DNA of 64,000 nucleotides from Paracoccaceae bacterium. GTDB lineage: Bacteria > Pseudomonadota > Alphaproteobacteria > Rhodobacterales > Rhodobacteraceae. The stretch covers positions 16,047 to 80,046 of the forward strand of contig CACOXV010000007.1 of the NCBI GenBank assembly GCA_902631295.1, written 5' to 3'. Both the position numbers and the translations under genes were made by a program. The first letter of the stretch is position 1. Each line of letters begins with the position of its first letter. The notes under the pieces are model-generated. The model was given only the letters and a program-made list of their open reading frames with translations, was not told the origin of the DNA and did no database searches. Of the stretch, positions 40,696 to 52,447 are shown piece after piece.

Positions 40696-41633
40696 AAGAG
40701 CCCCCATGAAAAATTTGTACCAAGCCCTCTGTCTACGAGAATAGAACCAAATTGTAAAAAAAGATACACTAGTGAGTACCGAAAAAATCTGCGCTCTACA
40801 CTAAAATTATCTTCCTCAGCTTCGTGATCGCCTCTCACCCAAATGTTGAACGCCATAGCTATGAACAATGAGTTAAGTACTAAGGCAGTTCCAAGATAAA
40901 CCCAGCCACCTAGCGAAGTAAAAGACGTAAATAATGCAAAAAGAGCTAATGAAATTGTATAGAAAAAAATATGGTTTCTGGTAGAACGCCGACCATGCGT
41001 AACTGTAAGCATTGGTACGCTTGCCTTTTCATAATCATCTCGGATGAAAAGGGCTAAAGCCCAAAAATGTGGTGGGGTCCACAGAAATATTAACGAAAAC
41101 ATAAGAACACTCTCAACTGATATTCCTGAGGTAGCAACGGCCCAACCAATCATAGGAGGAAAAGCACCTGCTGCTCCACCAATAACAATATTTTGGGGGG
41201 TCCATCTTTTTAACCATATAGTGTAAATCACAACATAAAAGAAAATAGTAAAGACCAATAACGCCGCAGCGAACCAATTTGCAGACAATCCAAGCATCAA
41301 AACAGAAATACCTGCCAGTGCAAAACCAAATGCTTTAGCTTCATCACCGGTAATTTTTCCAGTAGGAATTGGACGGTTTCTGGTACGACGCATTAGGCTG
41401 TCGATATCAGATTCATACCACATATTTAAAGCACCAGACGCGCCACCACCAAGTGCGATAAATATAATTGAAACTAATATTGTGAATGGATGCACCTCAA
41501 TCGGGGCCGCGATAATACCCACTAAAGCTGTAAATACGACCAAAATCATCACTCTCGGCTTTAAAAGAGCAATATAATCACTGATATCAGACTCAGTATC
41601 AAATTCGGCTTTTGCTAGAGTTGTATCACTCAT
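40692..41633 (-). CDS. ctaB: protoheme IX farnesyltransferase
   Basis: [39 protein letters not shown]. Confidence 0.97.
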   Translation of the reverse strand: MSDTTLAKAEFDTESDISDYIALLKPRVMILVVFTALVGIIAAPIEVHPFTILVSIIFIALGGGASGALNMWYESDIDSLMRRTRNRPIPTGKITGDEAKAFGFALAGISVLMLGLSANWFAAALLVFTIFFYVVIYTIWLKRWTPQNIVIGGAAGAFPPMIGWAVATSGISVESVLMFSLIFLWTPPHFWALALFIRDDYEKASVPMLTVTHGRRSTRNHIFFYTISLALFALFTSFTSLGGWVYLGTALVLNSLFIAMAFNIWVRGDHEAEEDNFSVERRFFRYSLVYLFLQFGSILVDRGLGTNFSWGLL

Positions 41634-41694
41634 GGTTATTCTGGGGACCCAATAATTAAATAAAAATTGTAAGTCTTGTTGATATCTAACGCAA

Positions 41695-42573
41695 TCACTT
41701 AACTAGAGCCAACTCGACAGTGCCGCTGATTTCCTTGACCTCAGCGAACTCTTCAATGGCGCCGGACAGCCAAGCATCATAATTTTCCTGGCTTACAACT
41801 TTGACCGTAATTGGCATGTATGCGTGATCTTTACCACAAAGCTCAGAACATTGCCCAAAATAAACGCCTTCTTTCTCTGCTTTGAACCACAACTGTCCCA
41901 GTCTTCCAGGAACAGCATCTTGTTTCACTCCAAAGGCTGGTATGGTCCAACTATGGATTACATCAGCACCCGTAACTTGCATTACAACTACTTTATCAAC
42001 GGGAACCACAACCGCCGTATCTGTCGCAAGTAAAAACTCATCACTAGAATAGCCTGCTTCAATTAACTCCGTTTCTACATCTTGGGTCAAAACTTTACCA
42101 TCACCAATCATATAACTCGCGAAGTCGAACCCGTGGTCTACATACTCATATTCCCAGAACCACTGGTATCCTGTAACTTTGATGTTTATGTCGCCATCGG
42201 GGATAACTTGCTGCTTGAAAAGTACCGGAAGAGAAAACGCTCCAATGAAAACAAGGATTACGATCGGCACCACCGTCCAAGCAACTTCAATTGGCGTATT
42301 ATGGGTGAAAGATGCTGGCTCCGGATTTGATTTACGATTAAATTTAAAAATTACATAACCCAATAGAAATGTTACAAATAGGCTTATTCCTGTAATTATG
42401 ATTAGTAGCATTCCATCCAGCCACTGTAGATCTCTTGCTAACTCTGTTACGGCCGGCTGAAAACCAGTACCTGATTGCTTTGGCACTCCAATCAACTCCA
42501 AATTTTCCTGTGAATTGGCTACTGTTCCCAAGAAAAAGGCTGTTGTGCTGTACTTTAAAATATTTTGTCCCAT
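41695..42573 (-). CDS. ctaC: cytochrome c oxidase subunit II
   Basis: [10 protein letters not shown], CuA motif [16 protein letters not shown]. Confidence 0.97.
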   Translation of the reverse strand: MGQNILKYSTTAFFLGTVANSQENLELIGVPKQSGTGFQPAVTELARDLQWLDGMLLIIITGISLFVTFLLGYVIFKFNRKSNPEPASFTHNTPIEVAWTVVPIVILVFIGAFSLPVLFKQQVIPDGDINIKVTGYQWFWEYEYVDHGFDFASYMIGDGKVLTQDVETELIEAGYSSDEFLLATDTAVVVPVDKVVVMQVTGADVIHSWTIPAFGVKQDAVPGRLGQLWFKAEKEGVYFGQCSELCGKDHAYMPITVKVVSQENYDAWLSGAIEEFAEVKEISGTVELALVK

Positions 42574-42720
42574 TGTATAACCTTAGCTTATGCTGTGTTT
42601 GGCTGTTGTCTTACTTAAGTTTAAAACCATATTCTTGCTGATAGTTAAAGAAAAAACCTTGCGTCAAAGAGACGCTTTCAATCATTTTCGTCAAATTTAA
42701 TAAAAAACTTGGATTAAAAA

Positions 42721-44142
42721 ATGAAAAATGAAAAATTTCTGCCATTTGAACAGTATTTAGATCAAGACAAAACTAAAAAATTTTTGGCCGACGTACTTAA
42801 AACAGCTGACGACGGTGAATTATTTATTGAAGAAAAACGATCTGAGTCGCTGGTTTTAGACGACCAACGATTAAAGTCAGCCAATTTAGATGCTTCAAAA
42901 GGTTTTGGCCTTCGTGCAGTAAAAAATGAGTCAACTGCGTTTGCCCATTCAACTGAGATAAGTGAAAAATCACTGAATCGAGCTTCAGAAACCATTAAAC
43001 TATTGAACTCGGATAAGGATCAGCAGAATAGTCTTCCTCCCTCAAACGTAATAAGCAAACTGTATAAAGATATTGACCCAATTATTGAGTTACCATTTTC
43101 CTCAAAGGTAGACTTATTGAGAGAAATTGATGACTATGCCAGAAATTTAGATAAAAGAGTTGTTCAAGTATCAGCCTCGGTATCTGCCTCGGTGCAAAAT
43201 ATATCGATTTTGCGGCCTGATTGTGATCTCAAACTCGATACCAGACCATTAACTAGAATAAATGTTTCTGTCAGTGTGGAAGAAATGGGGCGTCGTGAAA
43301 CTGGAAGCGCAGGTGGCGGAGGTAGATATTCACTTTCAATTGTTTCTGAACCAGATATTTGGCGCGGATTTGTGAAAGAAGCTTTGAGGATTGCAGTTTT
43401 AAATTTAAAGGCTGAAGCAGCACCGGCAGGTGTCATGGATGTAGTTTTAGGTCCTGGCTGGCCAGGAATTTTGTTACATGAGGCTGTTGGTCATGGCTTA
43501 GAGGGTGATTTCAATCGGAAAAATACAAGTGCGTTCGCGAACTTGATGGGTAAACAAGTGGCGGCCAAAGGAGTGACAGTTTTAGATGATGGCACAATTC
43601 CGGATAGAAGGGGCTCAATATCTTTTGATGATGAAGGAACTCCGAGCTCAAAAAACACCCTAATTGAGGATGGAATATTAGTGGGGTATATGCAAGATCG
43701 GCAAAACGCCCGTTTAATGGGTACGTCATCAACAGGAAATGGTCGCAGACAAAGTTACGCCCATCCACCCATGCCGCGTATGACAAACACATACATGCTT
43801 GATGGTACGGACAATGTTAAAGATATGCTGTCTTCAGTAAAAAATGGAATTTATGCCGTTGGTTTTGGTGGCGGACAAGTTGACATCACTAATGGGAAGT
43901 TTGTTTTCTCATGTACGGAGGCATATAATGTGAGGAACGGAAAAGTTGGTGCTCCCGTAAAAGGCGCTACGCTTATAGGAGATGGCGCATCGGCTTTGAA
44001 AGAAATCCGCGCGATTGGGGCCGATATGTCTTTAGATCCTGGGATGGGCAATTGCGGAAAGGCTGGACAATGGGTCCCAGTGGGAGTTGGTCAGCCATCA
44101 CTTTTAATAGGTGGTCTTACCGTTGGTGGGTCGCAAACGTAA
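42721..44142 (+). CDS. tldD: metalloprotease TldD
   Basis: VLGPGWPGILLHEAVGHGLEGDFNRK. Confidence 0.96.
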   Translation: MKNEKFLPFEQYLDQDKTKKFLADVLKTADDGELFIEEKRSESLVLDDQRLKSANLDASKGFGLRAVKNESTAFAHSTEISEKSLNRASETIKLLNSDKDQQNSLPPSNVISKLYKDIDPIIELPFSSKVDLLREIDDYARNLDKRVVQVSASVSASVQNISILRPDCDLKLDTRPLTRINVSVSVEEMGRRETGSAGGGGRYSLSIVSEPDIWRGFVKEALRIAVLNLKAEAAPAGVMDVVLGPGWPGILLHEAVGHGLEGDFNRKNTSAFANLMGKQVAAKGVTVLDDGTIPDRRGSISFDDEGTPSSKNTLIEDGILVGYMQDRQNARLMGTSSTGNGRRQSYAHPPMPRMTNTYMLDGTDNVKDMLSSVKNGIYAVGFGGGQVDITNGKFVFSCTEAYNVRNGKVGAPVKGATLIGDGASALKEIRAIGADMSLDPGMGNCGKAGQWVPVGVGQPSLLIGGLTVGGSQT

Positions 44143-44342
44143 ACCAGATAGTTTTACATTTTAGGGCCGAAGTAGGCATGTACGTCCACAGTCAATTAAT
44201 TTTTGTAAGTCATAAATTTGTACTTTTTGAGATATAATAGAAAATATTTTGGCTTATTGTACAGACAACGGATTGACAACACCCACTCAGTCAATTCATT
44301 AAGCGCCGCGATAACCTATTCGTCGAGTCGGAAGGAAATTAA

Positions 44343-46844
44343 ATGCCCGTAGTTGTGGTGGAGTCTCCAGCAAAAGCAAAAACGATCAACAAATACTTAG
44401 GAAATGATTATAGTGTTTTTGCATCGTACGGTCATGTGAGAGATTTACCTCCTAAAGATGGATCAGTGGACCCACAAAATAACTTTGAAATGTTATGGGA
44501 AGTATCCACTGACAGTAAAAAACACATCAAAGCAATATCAGATGCATTGAAAAAAGATAATACACTTATCTTGGCGACTGACCCAGATCGGGAAGGCGAA
44601 GCAATTAGTTGGCATTTAGAGGAAGCGTTGCGCAAAAGACGCGCAATTACTGGCAACACACAGATCCAGCGTGTTGTCTTCAATGCCATCACTAAATCAG
44701 CAGTTTCCGAAGCCATGAAAGCTCCGAGAGAGATAGATTCACCCCTGGTAGAAGCCTACCTCGCTAGAAGAGCTTTAGATTATTTGGTTGGTTTTAATTT
44801 AAGCCCAGTGCTTTGGAGAAAATTACCTGGAGCGCGCTCCGCAGGAAGGGTTCAATCAGTATGCCTAAGACTGATTGTCGAAAGGGAAATGGAAATTGAA
44901 GCCTTTAAAGCCCAAGAATATTGGAGTGTTCATGCATCTCTAAAGTCCCCAAGAGGACAAGTTTTTGATGCACGCCTTATCAATTTAGCCGGTGATAAAT
45001 TGGATAAATTTGATTTGCAAAATGAGCCACAAGCGGAAATAGCTGTTGCAGCTGTACAGAGCCGCGATCTTCAAATTAAGAGCGTCGAAGCAAATGCAGC
45101 AAATAGAAACCCTTACGCACCATTCATGACCTCAACTCTTCAGCAAGAAGCAAGCCGAAAATTTGGTATGGGAGCCAGGCAAACAATGAGTACGGCTCAA
45201 CGGTTATACGAAGCAGGACATATTACATACATGCGAACTGATGGGATCGACATGGCACCAGAGGCCGTTATGGCCACTCGAGAGGAAATTAATCGGCGGT
45301 ATGGAGTTAACTACGTGCCCAAAAGTCCCAGAATGTACAAAAATAAAGCAAAAAATGCCCAAGAAGCTCACGAATGTATACGCCCTACTGATGTTTCCAA
45401 AGATGCGTCAATCGCAAAAATATCTGATGCCGATCAGAGAAAACTTTATGACCTTATATGGAAAAGAACGATTTCGTGCCAAATGGAGGCTGCAAAACTT
45501 GAACGCACTACAATTGATATCGCCAGTGAAGATCAGCAAATTCTATTACGAGCTAACGGGCAAGTTATAATTTTTGACGGGTTCTTGAAAGTCTACGAGG
45601 AGGGCCGTGACGATACTGAGAAGAGAGAAGATGGAAAAAGTTTACCAAAACTTTTCGAAAATGAGCAATTAGAAAAATTAGAAGTGAGAAAAGAGCAGCA
45701 CTTCACCCAAGCTCCACCACGCTATACAGAAGCAACTTTAGTCAAAAAAATGGAAGAGTTAGGAATAGGGCGACCCTCAACTTACGCCTCTATTGTGACC
45801 ACAATTCAGGACCGTGACTACGTTAGAAAAGAAAAAAATCGCTTGTCACCAGAAGACAAAGGCCGCATCGTAACAATCTTTTTATTAAACTTTTTCAAGA
45901 AATATATAGAGTACGATTTCACAGCGGGGCTTGAAGAAAAACTAGATATAATAAGCGCAGGCAAGCTTGAGTATACAAATGTATTAAAAGATTTTTGGCA
46001 GGATTTTTCTTTAGCAATATCAGAAACCTCTGAACTTCGCATAACCCAAGTTTTGGATGTTTTGGATGACGCCTTATCTCCGCAGCTTTATCCTCCCAGA
46101 AGTGACGGGGCCGATCCAAGATTATGCCCAAAATGCAAAAGCGGCAAACTACATCTCAAATCCTCAAAGACCGGAGGTTTCGTAGGTTGCGGCAATTACC
46201 CAGAATGTAATTTTACTCGTCCAATTTCGGGGGATAATGGTGATAATTCCGATCGTACTCTTGGTGAAGATCAAGGAGATGTTATTCAGTTAAAATCCGG
46301 TCGTTTTGGTCCCTATATTCAACGCGGTGAGGTAAGTGAAGAAACCCCAAAGCCTCCTAGAGCGAGCTTGCCCAAAAGTTGGAATGCATCAGACTTAGAT
46401 CTTGCAAAAGCACTACAATTACTGGAGCTCCCAAGGGAGATTGGAAAGCATCCCGAGGATGGTGAAGTGGTAGAAGCAGGCATTGGAAGATATGGACCGT
46501 TTATTAAACATGGACGTCTCTACGCAAATCTCAAAGAAGTAGACGAGGTATTTACAATTGGCATGAACCGAGCAGTTGAAGTTTTAGCACTGAAAGCGAG
46601 CAATAGTGGGCGTGGGTCAGCAGCCGCAAAACCTATAAAGGAATTGGGCGAACATCCAGACGAAGGAGGCCCAGTAAATGTAATGGACGGAAAATATGGC
46701 CCATACGTGAAGTGGGGTAAAATAAATGCAACACTTCCTAAAGATGTGGAACCTGATAGTTTGGAGCTTGAGGCTGCAGTATTGTTAATTTCCGAAAAAA
46801 TTAAAAAAGGTCCCGCTAAAAAGAGAACAAGAAAAAAATCATAA
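44343..46844 (+). CDS. topA: DNA topoisomerase I
   Basis: VVVESPAKAKTINKYLG, TDPDREGEAISWHL, MRTDG, C-terminal zinc motifs. Confidence 0.98.
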   Translation: MPVVVVESPAKAKTINKYLGNDYSVFASYGHVRDLPPKDGSVDPQNNFEMLWEVSTDSKKHIKAISDALKKDNTLILATDPDREGEAISWHLEEALRKRRAITGNTQIQRVVFNAITKSAVSEAMKAPREIDSPLVEAYLARRALDYLVGFNLSPVLWRKLPGARSAGRVQSVCLRLIVEREMEIEAFKAQEYWSVHASLKSPRGQVFDARLINLAGDKLDKFDLQNEPQAEIAVAAVQSRDLQIKSVEANAANRNPYAPFMTSTLQQEASRKFGMGARQTMSTAQRLYEAGHITYMRTDGIDMAPEAVMATREEINRRYGVNYVPKSPRMYKNKAKNAQEAHECIRPTDVSKDASIAKISDADQRKLYDLIWKRTISCQMEAAKLERTTIDIASEDQQILLRANGQVIIFDGFLKVYEEGRDDTEKREDGKSLPKLFENEQLEKLEVRKEQHFTQAPPRYTEATLVKKMEELGIGRPSTYASIVTTIQDRDYVRKEKNRLSPEDKGRIVTIFLLNFFKKYIEYDFTAGLEEKLDIISAGKLEYTNVLKDFWQDFSLAISETSELRITQVLDVLDDALSPQLYPPRSDGADPRLCPKCKSGKLHLKSSKTGGFVGCGNYPECNFTRPISGDNGDNSDRTLGEDQGDVIQLKSGRFGPYIQRGEVSEETPKPPRASLPKSWNASDLDLAKALQLLELPREIGKHPEDGEVVEAGIGRYGPFIKHGRLYANLKEVDEVFTIGMNRAVEVLALKASNSGRGSAAAKPIKELGEHPDEGGPVNVMDGKYGPYVKWGKINATLPKDVEPDSLELEAAVLLISEKIKKGPAKKRTRKKS

Positions 46845-46991
46845 AATTTTTTTCAGGAGCAATGTCATTTTGAACAAATAAAGATTTTGAAGTGTTCTAT
46901 ATTTGTAATAATTTTGACAAAATTGTTTTAAACTCTAAGCCAATCGAATAGATGCAATCCAAATTGTATAGTCCAATATAGTTCAATAAAA

Positions 46992-49403
46992 GTGCAGATA
47001 CCTAATAAAATTCTAAACTGGATTAGTACCAAAAATTGGACTCTACATGAGCATCAGATACGAATGTTCGAAAGTTTTGAGACATCAGCCCAATTATTGA
47101 TTGCTCCTACCGGATCAGGTAAAACTCTCTCAGGCTTTTTGCCAACATTAGCCGACCTTTATTTAAATCCATCAGAAAAGCTACACACGCTTTATATTTC
47201 GCCGCTTAAAGCATTAGCTTCTGATATCAAAAGGAATTTAGAAAGACCTATCGATGAATTGAAGCTTGATATCAGCGTAGAAGACAGAACGGGAGACACA
47301 AAGCAGTCTATAAAAAAGAAGCAGCGTGTCACACCTCCTAATATTCTGCTCACCACACCAGAAAGCTTAGCTCTGTTGATATCATACCCAGAGGCGCCAA
47401 GGATATTTTCCAACTTGAAAAGGATTATTGTGGATGAAATACATTCAATTACTGAAAGCAAAAGAGGTGATCAATTATTTCTCGCAATATCAAATCTACG
47501 TAAATATTGCTTAGACGCTAAGATAATCGGATTATCGGCTACTGTGAGTGATCCTTCATTAATTGCAGGCTGGCTTGGTCCTGAAAGTGATTGCGAGATT
47601 ATTTTATCTGACCCAGGTTTAGAGCCGAATGTTTCAATATTGAAGACTTCAGAACCTCCGCCGTGGGCCGGTAGTGGCGGCTTGTACTCAATCCCTGAGG
47701 TTATAGAGGAAATCGCACAGCACAGGACAACCTTAATTTTTCACAATACGCGGGCTCAGGCAGAAATTTTCTTTCATAATTTATGGTTAGAAAATAATAA
47801 AAATTTACCAATCGCTATCCACCATGGAAGCCTAGATAAAGAGCAAAGAAGGCAAGTAGAGGAGGCGATGGTTAGGGGAGAACTGAGGGCAGTGGTTTGT
47901 ACTGGCAGTTTAGATCTTGGCATTGATTGGGGATCAGTAGATTTAGTAATTCAAATAGGCGCTCCAAGGCAAGTAAAACGTTTAGTACAACGCGTAGGTA
48001 GAGCGAACCATAACCACAGTAGAGCGAGCAAAGCACTTCTCATCCCGGCCAATCGCTTAGAAGTACTAGAGTGTTTTACGGCCCTTGATGCCATTAACGA
48101 AAATAAACTGGACAGCGAGATACAAACTCACGTTCCCTTAGATGTAATTTGCCAGCATTTATTACTGATTGCATGTGCGGGACCATTTAAGCCGATAGAC
48201 ATTTTTAATGAGATTAGGAGTATTGCCAAATATAAGAATTTGAGCCGACAAGAGTTCGATAAATGTTTAGACTTTTGTATAACTGGTGGATATGCGTTAA
48301 AAAAATACGAGCAGTGGCATAGGTTAGTTCAAGCGAGCGATGGATTTGTAAAACTCAGAGATCCCCGTGTAGCAAACCGTTTGAGAATGAATGCAGGAAC
48401 CATTCAGGATAGTGACACATTAAAAGTTAAGTATAAATCTAAGCAGGGTAAATCAAAAGGCTCGAGTATCGGTGAAATAGAAGAGGCCTTTGCTATATCT
48501 CTAACCCCTGGTGATACCTTTTTGATTGGCGGTAAAATCGTGAAATTTGAGTCTCTCAGAGAGATGATTGTGGAAGTTTCACCAAAGCCTGAAAAAAGAC
48601 CTAAAATTGCCGTTTTTAGCGGAACCAAATTCGCCACATCAACACTACTATGCGATAGAATCCTAAAAACCTTGGAAGACAAACGTTGGGATAATTTACC
48701 TGATTATCTCTGCAGATGGCTTGAGCAACAAGAATCTTATTCAAAGTTACCGGAACCCAATAGCCTGCTTATTGAAACCTTTCCTAGAAATAATCTGCAC
48801 TATACCTGTGTTTATGGATTTGCAGGTAGAAATGCGCAGCAAACCCTTGGACTACTGTTGACTAAGCGCATGGAGGAACTGAACTTGAACCCTCTTGGTT
48901 TTGTAGCAAATGACTACACCACTTTAGTTTGGGGCCTAACAAAAGTATTGAAGCCAAAAAAATTACTTGAAGGTGAAAATATTTTGAGGGGTTTAGATCT
49001 TTGGCTATCTAATAATGCAGTTATGAAAAGAACATTTCGATCTGTTGCAACAGTAGCGGGATTAATTGAACGTAATTTACCTGGCCTTAAAAAATCTGGC
49101 CGCCAAGCTACTTTTTCATCAGATATTTTATATGATACTCTTTTACGATATGATCCAAACCATCTTTTACTTAAGGCAACTAAAAATGAGGCAATGCAGG
49201 GATTGGTTGATTTTGGCAGAATTGAAAATATGCTTGAAAAAACTAAAGATCGAGTAGATCATATTGACCTGAAACGGGTATCTCCATTTTCAGCACCACT
49301 TCTTCTCGAGGCTGGTAAAATACCAATTCACGGGAGCGCAATTGAGCTGATGCTGGACACAGAAATTAATTCGCTTATGGCTGATGCTGGATTAGAATAT
49401 TAA
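46992..49403 (+). CDS. Lhr-like (ligase-associated type) DEXH helicase
   Basis: LIAPTGSGKTLSGFLP, VDEIHS, LGIDWGSVDLVIQIGAPRQVKRLVQRVGRANH; GTG start. Confidence 0.93.
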   Translation: MQIPNKILNWISTKNWTLHEHQIRMFESFETSAQLLIAPTGSGKTLSGFLPTLADLYLNPSEKLHTLYISPLKALASDIKRNLERPIDELKLDISVEDRTGDTKQSIKKKQRVTPPNILLTTPESLALLISYPEAPRIFSNLKRIIVDEIHSITESKRGDQLFLAISNLRKYCLDAKIIGLSATVSDPSLIAGWLGPESDCEIILSDPGLEPNVSILKTSEPPPWAGSGGLYSIPEVIEEIAQHRTTLIFHNTRAQAEIFFHNLWLENNKNLPIAIHHGSLDKEQRRQVEEAMVRGELRAVVCTGSLDLGIDWGSVDLVIQIGAPRQVKRLVQRVGRANHNHSRASKALLIPANRLEVLECFTALDAINENKLDSEIQTHVPLDVICQHLLLIACAGPFKPIDIFNEIRSIAKYKNLSRQEFDKCLDFCITGGYALKKYEQWHRLVQASDGFVKLRDPRVANRLRMNAGTIQDSDTLKVKYKSKQGKSKGSSIGEIEEAFAISLTPGDTFLIGGKIVKFESLREMIVEVSPKPEKRPKIAVFSGTKFATSTLLCDRILKTLEDKRWDNLPDYLCRWLEQQESYSKLPEPNSLLIETFPRNNLHYTCVYGFAGRNAQQTLGLLLTKRMEELNLNPLGFVANDYTTLVWGLTKVLKPKKLLEGENILRGLDLWLSNNAVMKRTFRSVATVAGLIERNLPGLKKSGRQATFSSDILYDTLLRYDPNHLLLKATKNEAMQGLVDFGRIENMLEKTKDRVDHIDLKRVSPFSAPLLLEAGKIPIHGSAIELMLDTEINSLMADAGLEY

Positions 49404-49435
49404 TTACCTTACTAATGGGTCACGCTTTATAATAT

Positions 49436-50104
49436 ATGCACTCTTATGATTTTTATTTAGTTGGCGAAAAACTAACAGCGCTTTGCACTGGTAGCCTTTT
49501 TTGGGAGGAGATGGGAATATTATGCGTATCCGATTTACATCTAGGCAAAACTCACAGACTAAATCGTATTGGTGCTGGAGCATTACCGCCTTATGAAAAC
49601 ATAGATACTTTAAAAAGACTACAGGAAGATATTCACAATACAAATCCGAGTTGCGTGATTTGTCTCGGTGATAGCTTTGATGATCCACTCGCTGAGAGAA
49701 GCCTCAGTACCAGCGAAATTAACTCCCTTAAGATTTTGCAGAAGGGTCGAGACTGGATCTGGATATCTGGCAACCATGATCCTTATATATCGTGTAAATA
49801 TGGTAATTATTTAAATTCGTTTTCCAAGTCGGCTATTACTTTTCGCCACATAGCGTTGCGAGGTGAAAATGGTGAAATTTCAGGCCACTATCATCCAAAA
49901 ATCTCAGTAAAGTTATCAAACGCGAATGTAGTAAGAGCATGCTTTATAGCAGACCAAAATAAAATTATCATGCCTTCATATGGAACTTACACTGGGGGCA
50001 TGAGTGTGCGATCTGACGAAATAAAAGAACTTGTTGACCCAGATGCAATTGTGATGCTCACTGGAAAGAAAATAAGGGCAATTCCTTATTCTTCGTGTTT
50101 TTGA
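49436..50104 (+). CDS. PdeM-like ligase-associated metallophosphoesterase
   Basis: CVSDLHLGKTHRLNR, LGDSFDD, GNHDP, GHYHPK. Confidence 0.9.
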   Translation: MHSYDFYLVGEKLTALCTGSLFWEEMGILCVSDLHLGKTHRLNRIGAGALPPYENIDTLKRLQEDIHNTNPSCVICLGDSFDDPLAERSLSTSEINSLKILQKGRDWIWISGNHDPYISCKYGNYLNSFSKSAITFRHIALRGENGEISGHYHPKISVKLSNANVVRACFIADQNKIIMPSYGTYTGGMSVRSDEIKELVDPDAIVMLTGKKIRAIPYSSCF

Positions 50105-50133
50105 AACAATTTAAAAGATGTGTAAAAGATACT

Positions 50134-50871
50134 TTATTTAACGTTACTACTATTTACTACTTCGTTCATTAAGTCATTTGAGCGTCTCTCAATAGTTTCC
50201 TCAAGTTTGTACAAAAAAGTATCTCTATCCAATCCAGGCATGATTACTGGTAAAAATTCTATCGTCGCTTTACCAGGTTTTTTATAAATTCCAAGACGGC
50301 CCCAAAACAGGCCAACATTGCAGGCAACAGGCATGCATGGCTGCCCTAATTCTTTATAGAGCGCAGCCGCACCTACTTTATAAGAAGCTTTATCTCCAGG
50401 CGTTACACGCGTTCCCTGCGGATAAATAATTAATTGACCAGGCGGAGCATTTCCATCTTGTACTGCTGCTATCATAGTTTTAATTGCTTCACTGCGCCTT
50501 CCACGCTTTACTGGTATGCAACCAATGCGACGTGCATAAAACCCAATAATTGGCATGTAGATTAAAGATGACTTCATAATAAATTTCGGCTGGGGTGTTT
50601 TAGACACAATCATTATAACATCTAAAAAACTCTGATGTTTTGCAGCAATGAGTATTTCGCCTGAAGGTGGCTCCCCTCTAATCTCAGTTTGCAAACCAAT
50701 TATCCAAGAAGCTGACCAAGTCACATAATTACAAAATAAACGCACCACTACACATGCATAATCGGTTCTGAGTAACGAAATTGGGGCTCCAAAAAAAGCT
50801 ATAACCGTCATCGCAAGATACATCTGAACAGCAAAAATTAGAGAACGCATCCACTGTACTATATATTGCAT
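50134..50871 (-). CDS. plsC: 1-acyl-sn-glycerol-3-phosphate acyltransferase
   Basis: AAKHQSFLD (HxxxxD), YPQGTR. Confidence 0.95.
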   Translation of the reverse strand: MQYIVQWMRSLIFAVQMYLAMTVIAFFGAPISLLRTDYACVVVRLFCNYVTWSASWIIGLQTEIRGEPPSGEILIAAKHQSFLDVIMIVSKTPQPKFIMKSSLIYMPIIGFYARRIGCIPVKRGRRSEAIKTMIAAVQDGNAPPGQLIIYPQGTRVTPGDKASYKVGAAALYKELGQPCMPVACNVGLFWGRLGIYKKPGKATIEFLPVIMPGLDRDTFLYKLEETIERRSNDLMNEVVNSSNVK

Positions 50872-51770
50872 TACACAAGCCTTTTAAGAGAAGATTTCAC
50901 AGCATTTCGAGTTACAAAAATAGATATTATTGCGAATAGAAATGGCACACATGCAAAATATATCGTATCTTTTATTTCAAGACTAAGGATATCCAATATT
51001 CCTAAATTTTCACTGAAAGTTGGTATTAAAAATAGCACTAGGCTAGCGCAAACTGTTCCTGTAAGTGATCCCAAAAAAACTCTGAGGGTAAATATACGAA
51101 CGAAAACTGTGACTATGAATGTATCAAACGCACCAACTAGTCGAAGGACCCTCAGCACCTTAACATTTGCAGAAAGCGCCGCATTAGACGCCATAGTAAC
51201 CATAGATATGGAAGATAGTATTATTAATATTACGGTAAACATCCCAAGCTGGCTGACTAACTTTGAAACGACTTCAATGGGACGCTTCCATTCAGAATGA
51301 TTATCTAGACTAGCGGAAGGTAATTCTGCGCTAAGACGCAACCTCAACCCGTCATAGTCAACACCAGCCTCAGTTTCGCGTATTTCGATTAAGGCTGGCA
51401 TCGCAATAGCTTCCAGGGGAAAATCCACACCAAGCCAAGGCTCCAACAGTTTTTTCTTACCGCCAATTCCAACCAGCCGCGCTGACTCAACCCCACTAGT
51501 TTGCTCCAAAATAGCTAGAGCCATATTAGTTTGTTTTTCTAAGAGATCAGTTGGTGCCGAAAGGCGTAGAGAAGAATTTTTTAGAGACTTTCCCCATTCA
51601 TTTGATAAATCAGAACATATCAGCGAGAATGCTAGCCCCACGACTGCTAAGAAACTCATTGCTCCAGCTGTAAAAGTTGTTAACCATTTAGTAAAACCTG
51701 TATTTGGGACAACCTGCAAATGTTCAGGATTATTCAAAACAGCCTTCGAAAACATAAACAAAAAATGCAC
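50871..51770 (-). CDS. ftsX: cell division protein FtsX
   Basis: membrane ORF with FtsX-like C-terminal 3-TM region immediately downstream of ftsE. Confidence 0.88.
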   Translation of the reverse strand: MHFLFMFSKAVLNNPEHLQVVPNTGFTKWLTTFTAGAMSFLAVVGLAFSLICSDLSNEWGKSLKNSSLRLSAPTDLLEKQTNMALAILEQTSGVESARLVGIGGKKKLLEPWLGVDFPLEAIAMPALIEIRETEAGVDYDGLRLRLSAELPSASLDNHSEWKRPIEVVSKLVSQLGMFTVILIILSSISMVTMASNAALSANVKVLRVLRLVGAFDTFIVTVFVRIFTLRVFLGSLTGTVCASLVLFLIPTFSENLGILDILSLEIKDTIYFACVPFLFAIISIFVTRNAVKSSLKRLV

Positions 51771-52447
51771 TACAGGTCAGCTCCTGCTTGGCTCAATTGT
51801 AGATCCGAAATTCTTAGAGTCCGCGCTTTTACATATGATTTTGCTAATCTAACGAGGGAAAGATCATGTGTAGAAATGAAAATAGTTTTACCCATTTTAT
51901 TAAGCTCAACCAATAGCTGTAGGAGACGCTGAGACATCTCCCAATCGACATTACCAGTTGGCTCGTCAGCTAAAATAATATCCGGCGACATAATAACAGC
52001 TCTCGCCAGCGCTGCTCTCTGCCGCTCTCCTCCAGATAGTTCCTGCGGTTTTACCTTGGATTTTGAATAGAGGCCAACCCATTTCATTAACTCCAGTACG
52101 TTTGCACGCTCCTTCAGCGGGTCCAGCCCTGCAAGGAATACGGGCAGTATAATATTATCTTCAATGCTTAAATGATCTAAAAATTCACATTCCTGATGCA
52201 CTATTCCTAAGCGCCTCCTCATCCTCGATAGTTCGTAATTAGTCATATTTTTTGTTTCTTCACCGAATACACTTATATTGCCAATTTCTGGAATAAGAGA
52301 GCCTGCGCACAGATTAATAAAGGTAGTTTTTCCAGAACCAGATGGACCGGTTAAAAAATAGAAGGAACCAGGCGCCACGCTTAATGACACATCAGAAAAA
52401 ACTGAATTACCCCCAAAAGAATGGCTAACTTTTGATATTTCTAGCAA
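51770..52447 (-). CDS. ftsE: cell division ATP-binding protein FtsE
   Basis: GPSGSGKTTFINL, LSGGERQRAALARAVIMSPDIILADEPTGNVD. Confidence 0.93.
   Translation of the reverse strand: MLEISKVSHSFGGNSVFSDVSLSVAPGSFYFLTGPSGSGKTTFINLCAGSLIPEIGNISVFGEETKNMTNYELSRMRRRLGIVHQECEFLDHLSIEDNIILPVFLAGLDPLKERANVLELMKWVGLYSKSKVKPQELSGGERQRAALARAVIMSPDIILADEPTGNVDWEMSQRLLQLLVELNKMGKTIFISTHDLSLVRLAKSYVKARTLRISDLQLSQAGADL

Noticed and set aside
39136-42573. Missing coxA next to coxB/coxC as an anomaly
   Set aside because: Unlinked subunit I is common in Rhodobacterales, so this arrangement is ordinary.
42762-44051. Several - strand ORFs inside tldD
   Set aside because: Shadow ORFs of a clear tldD coding sequence.
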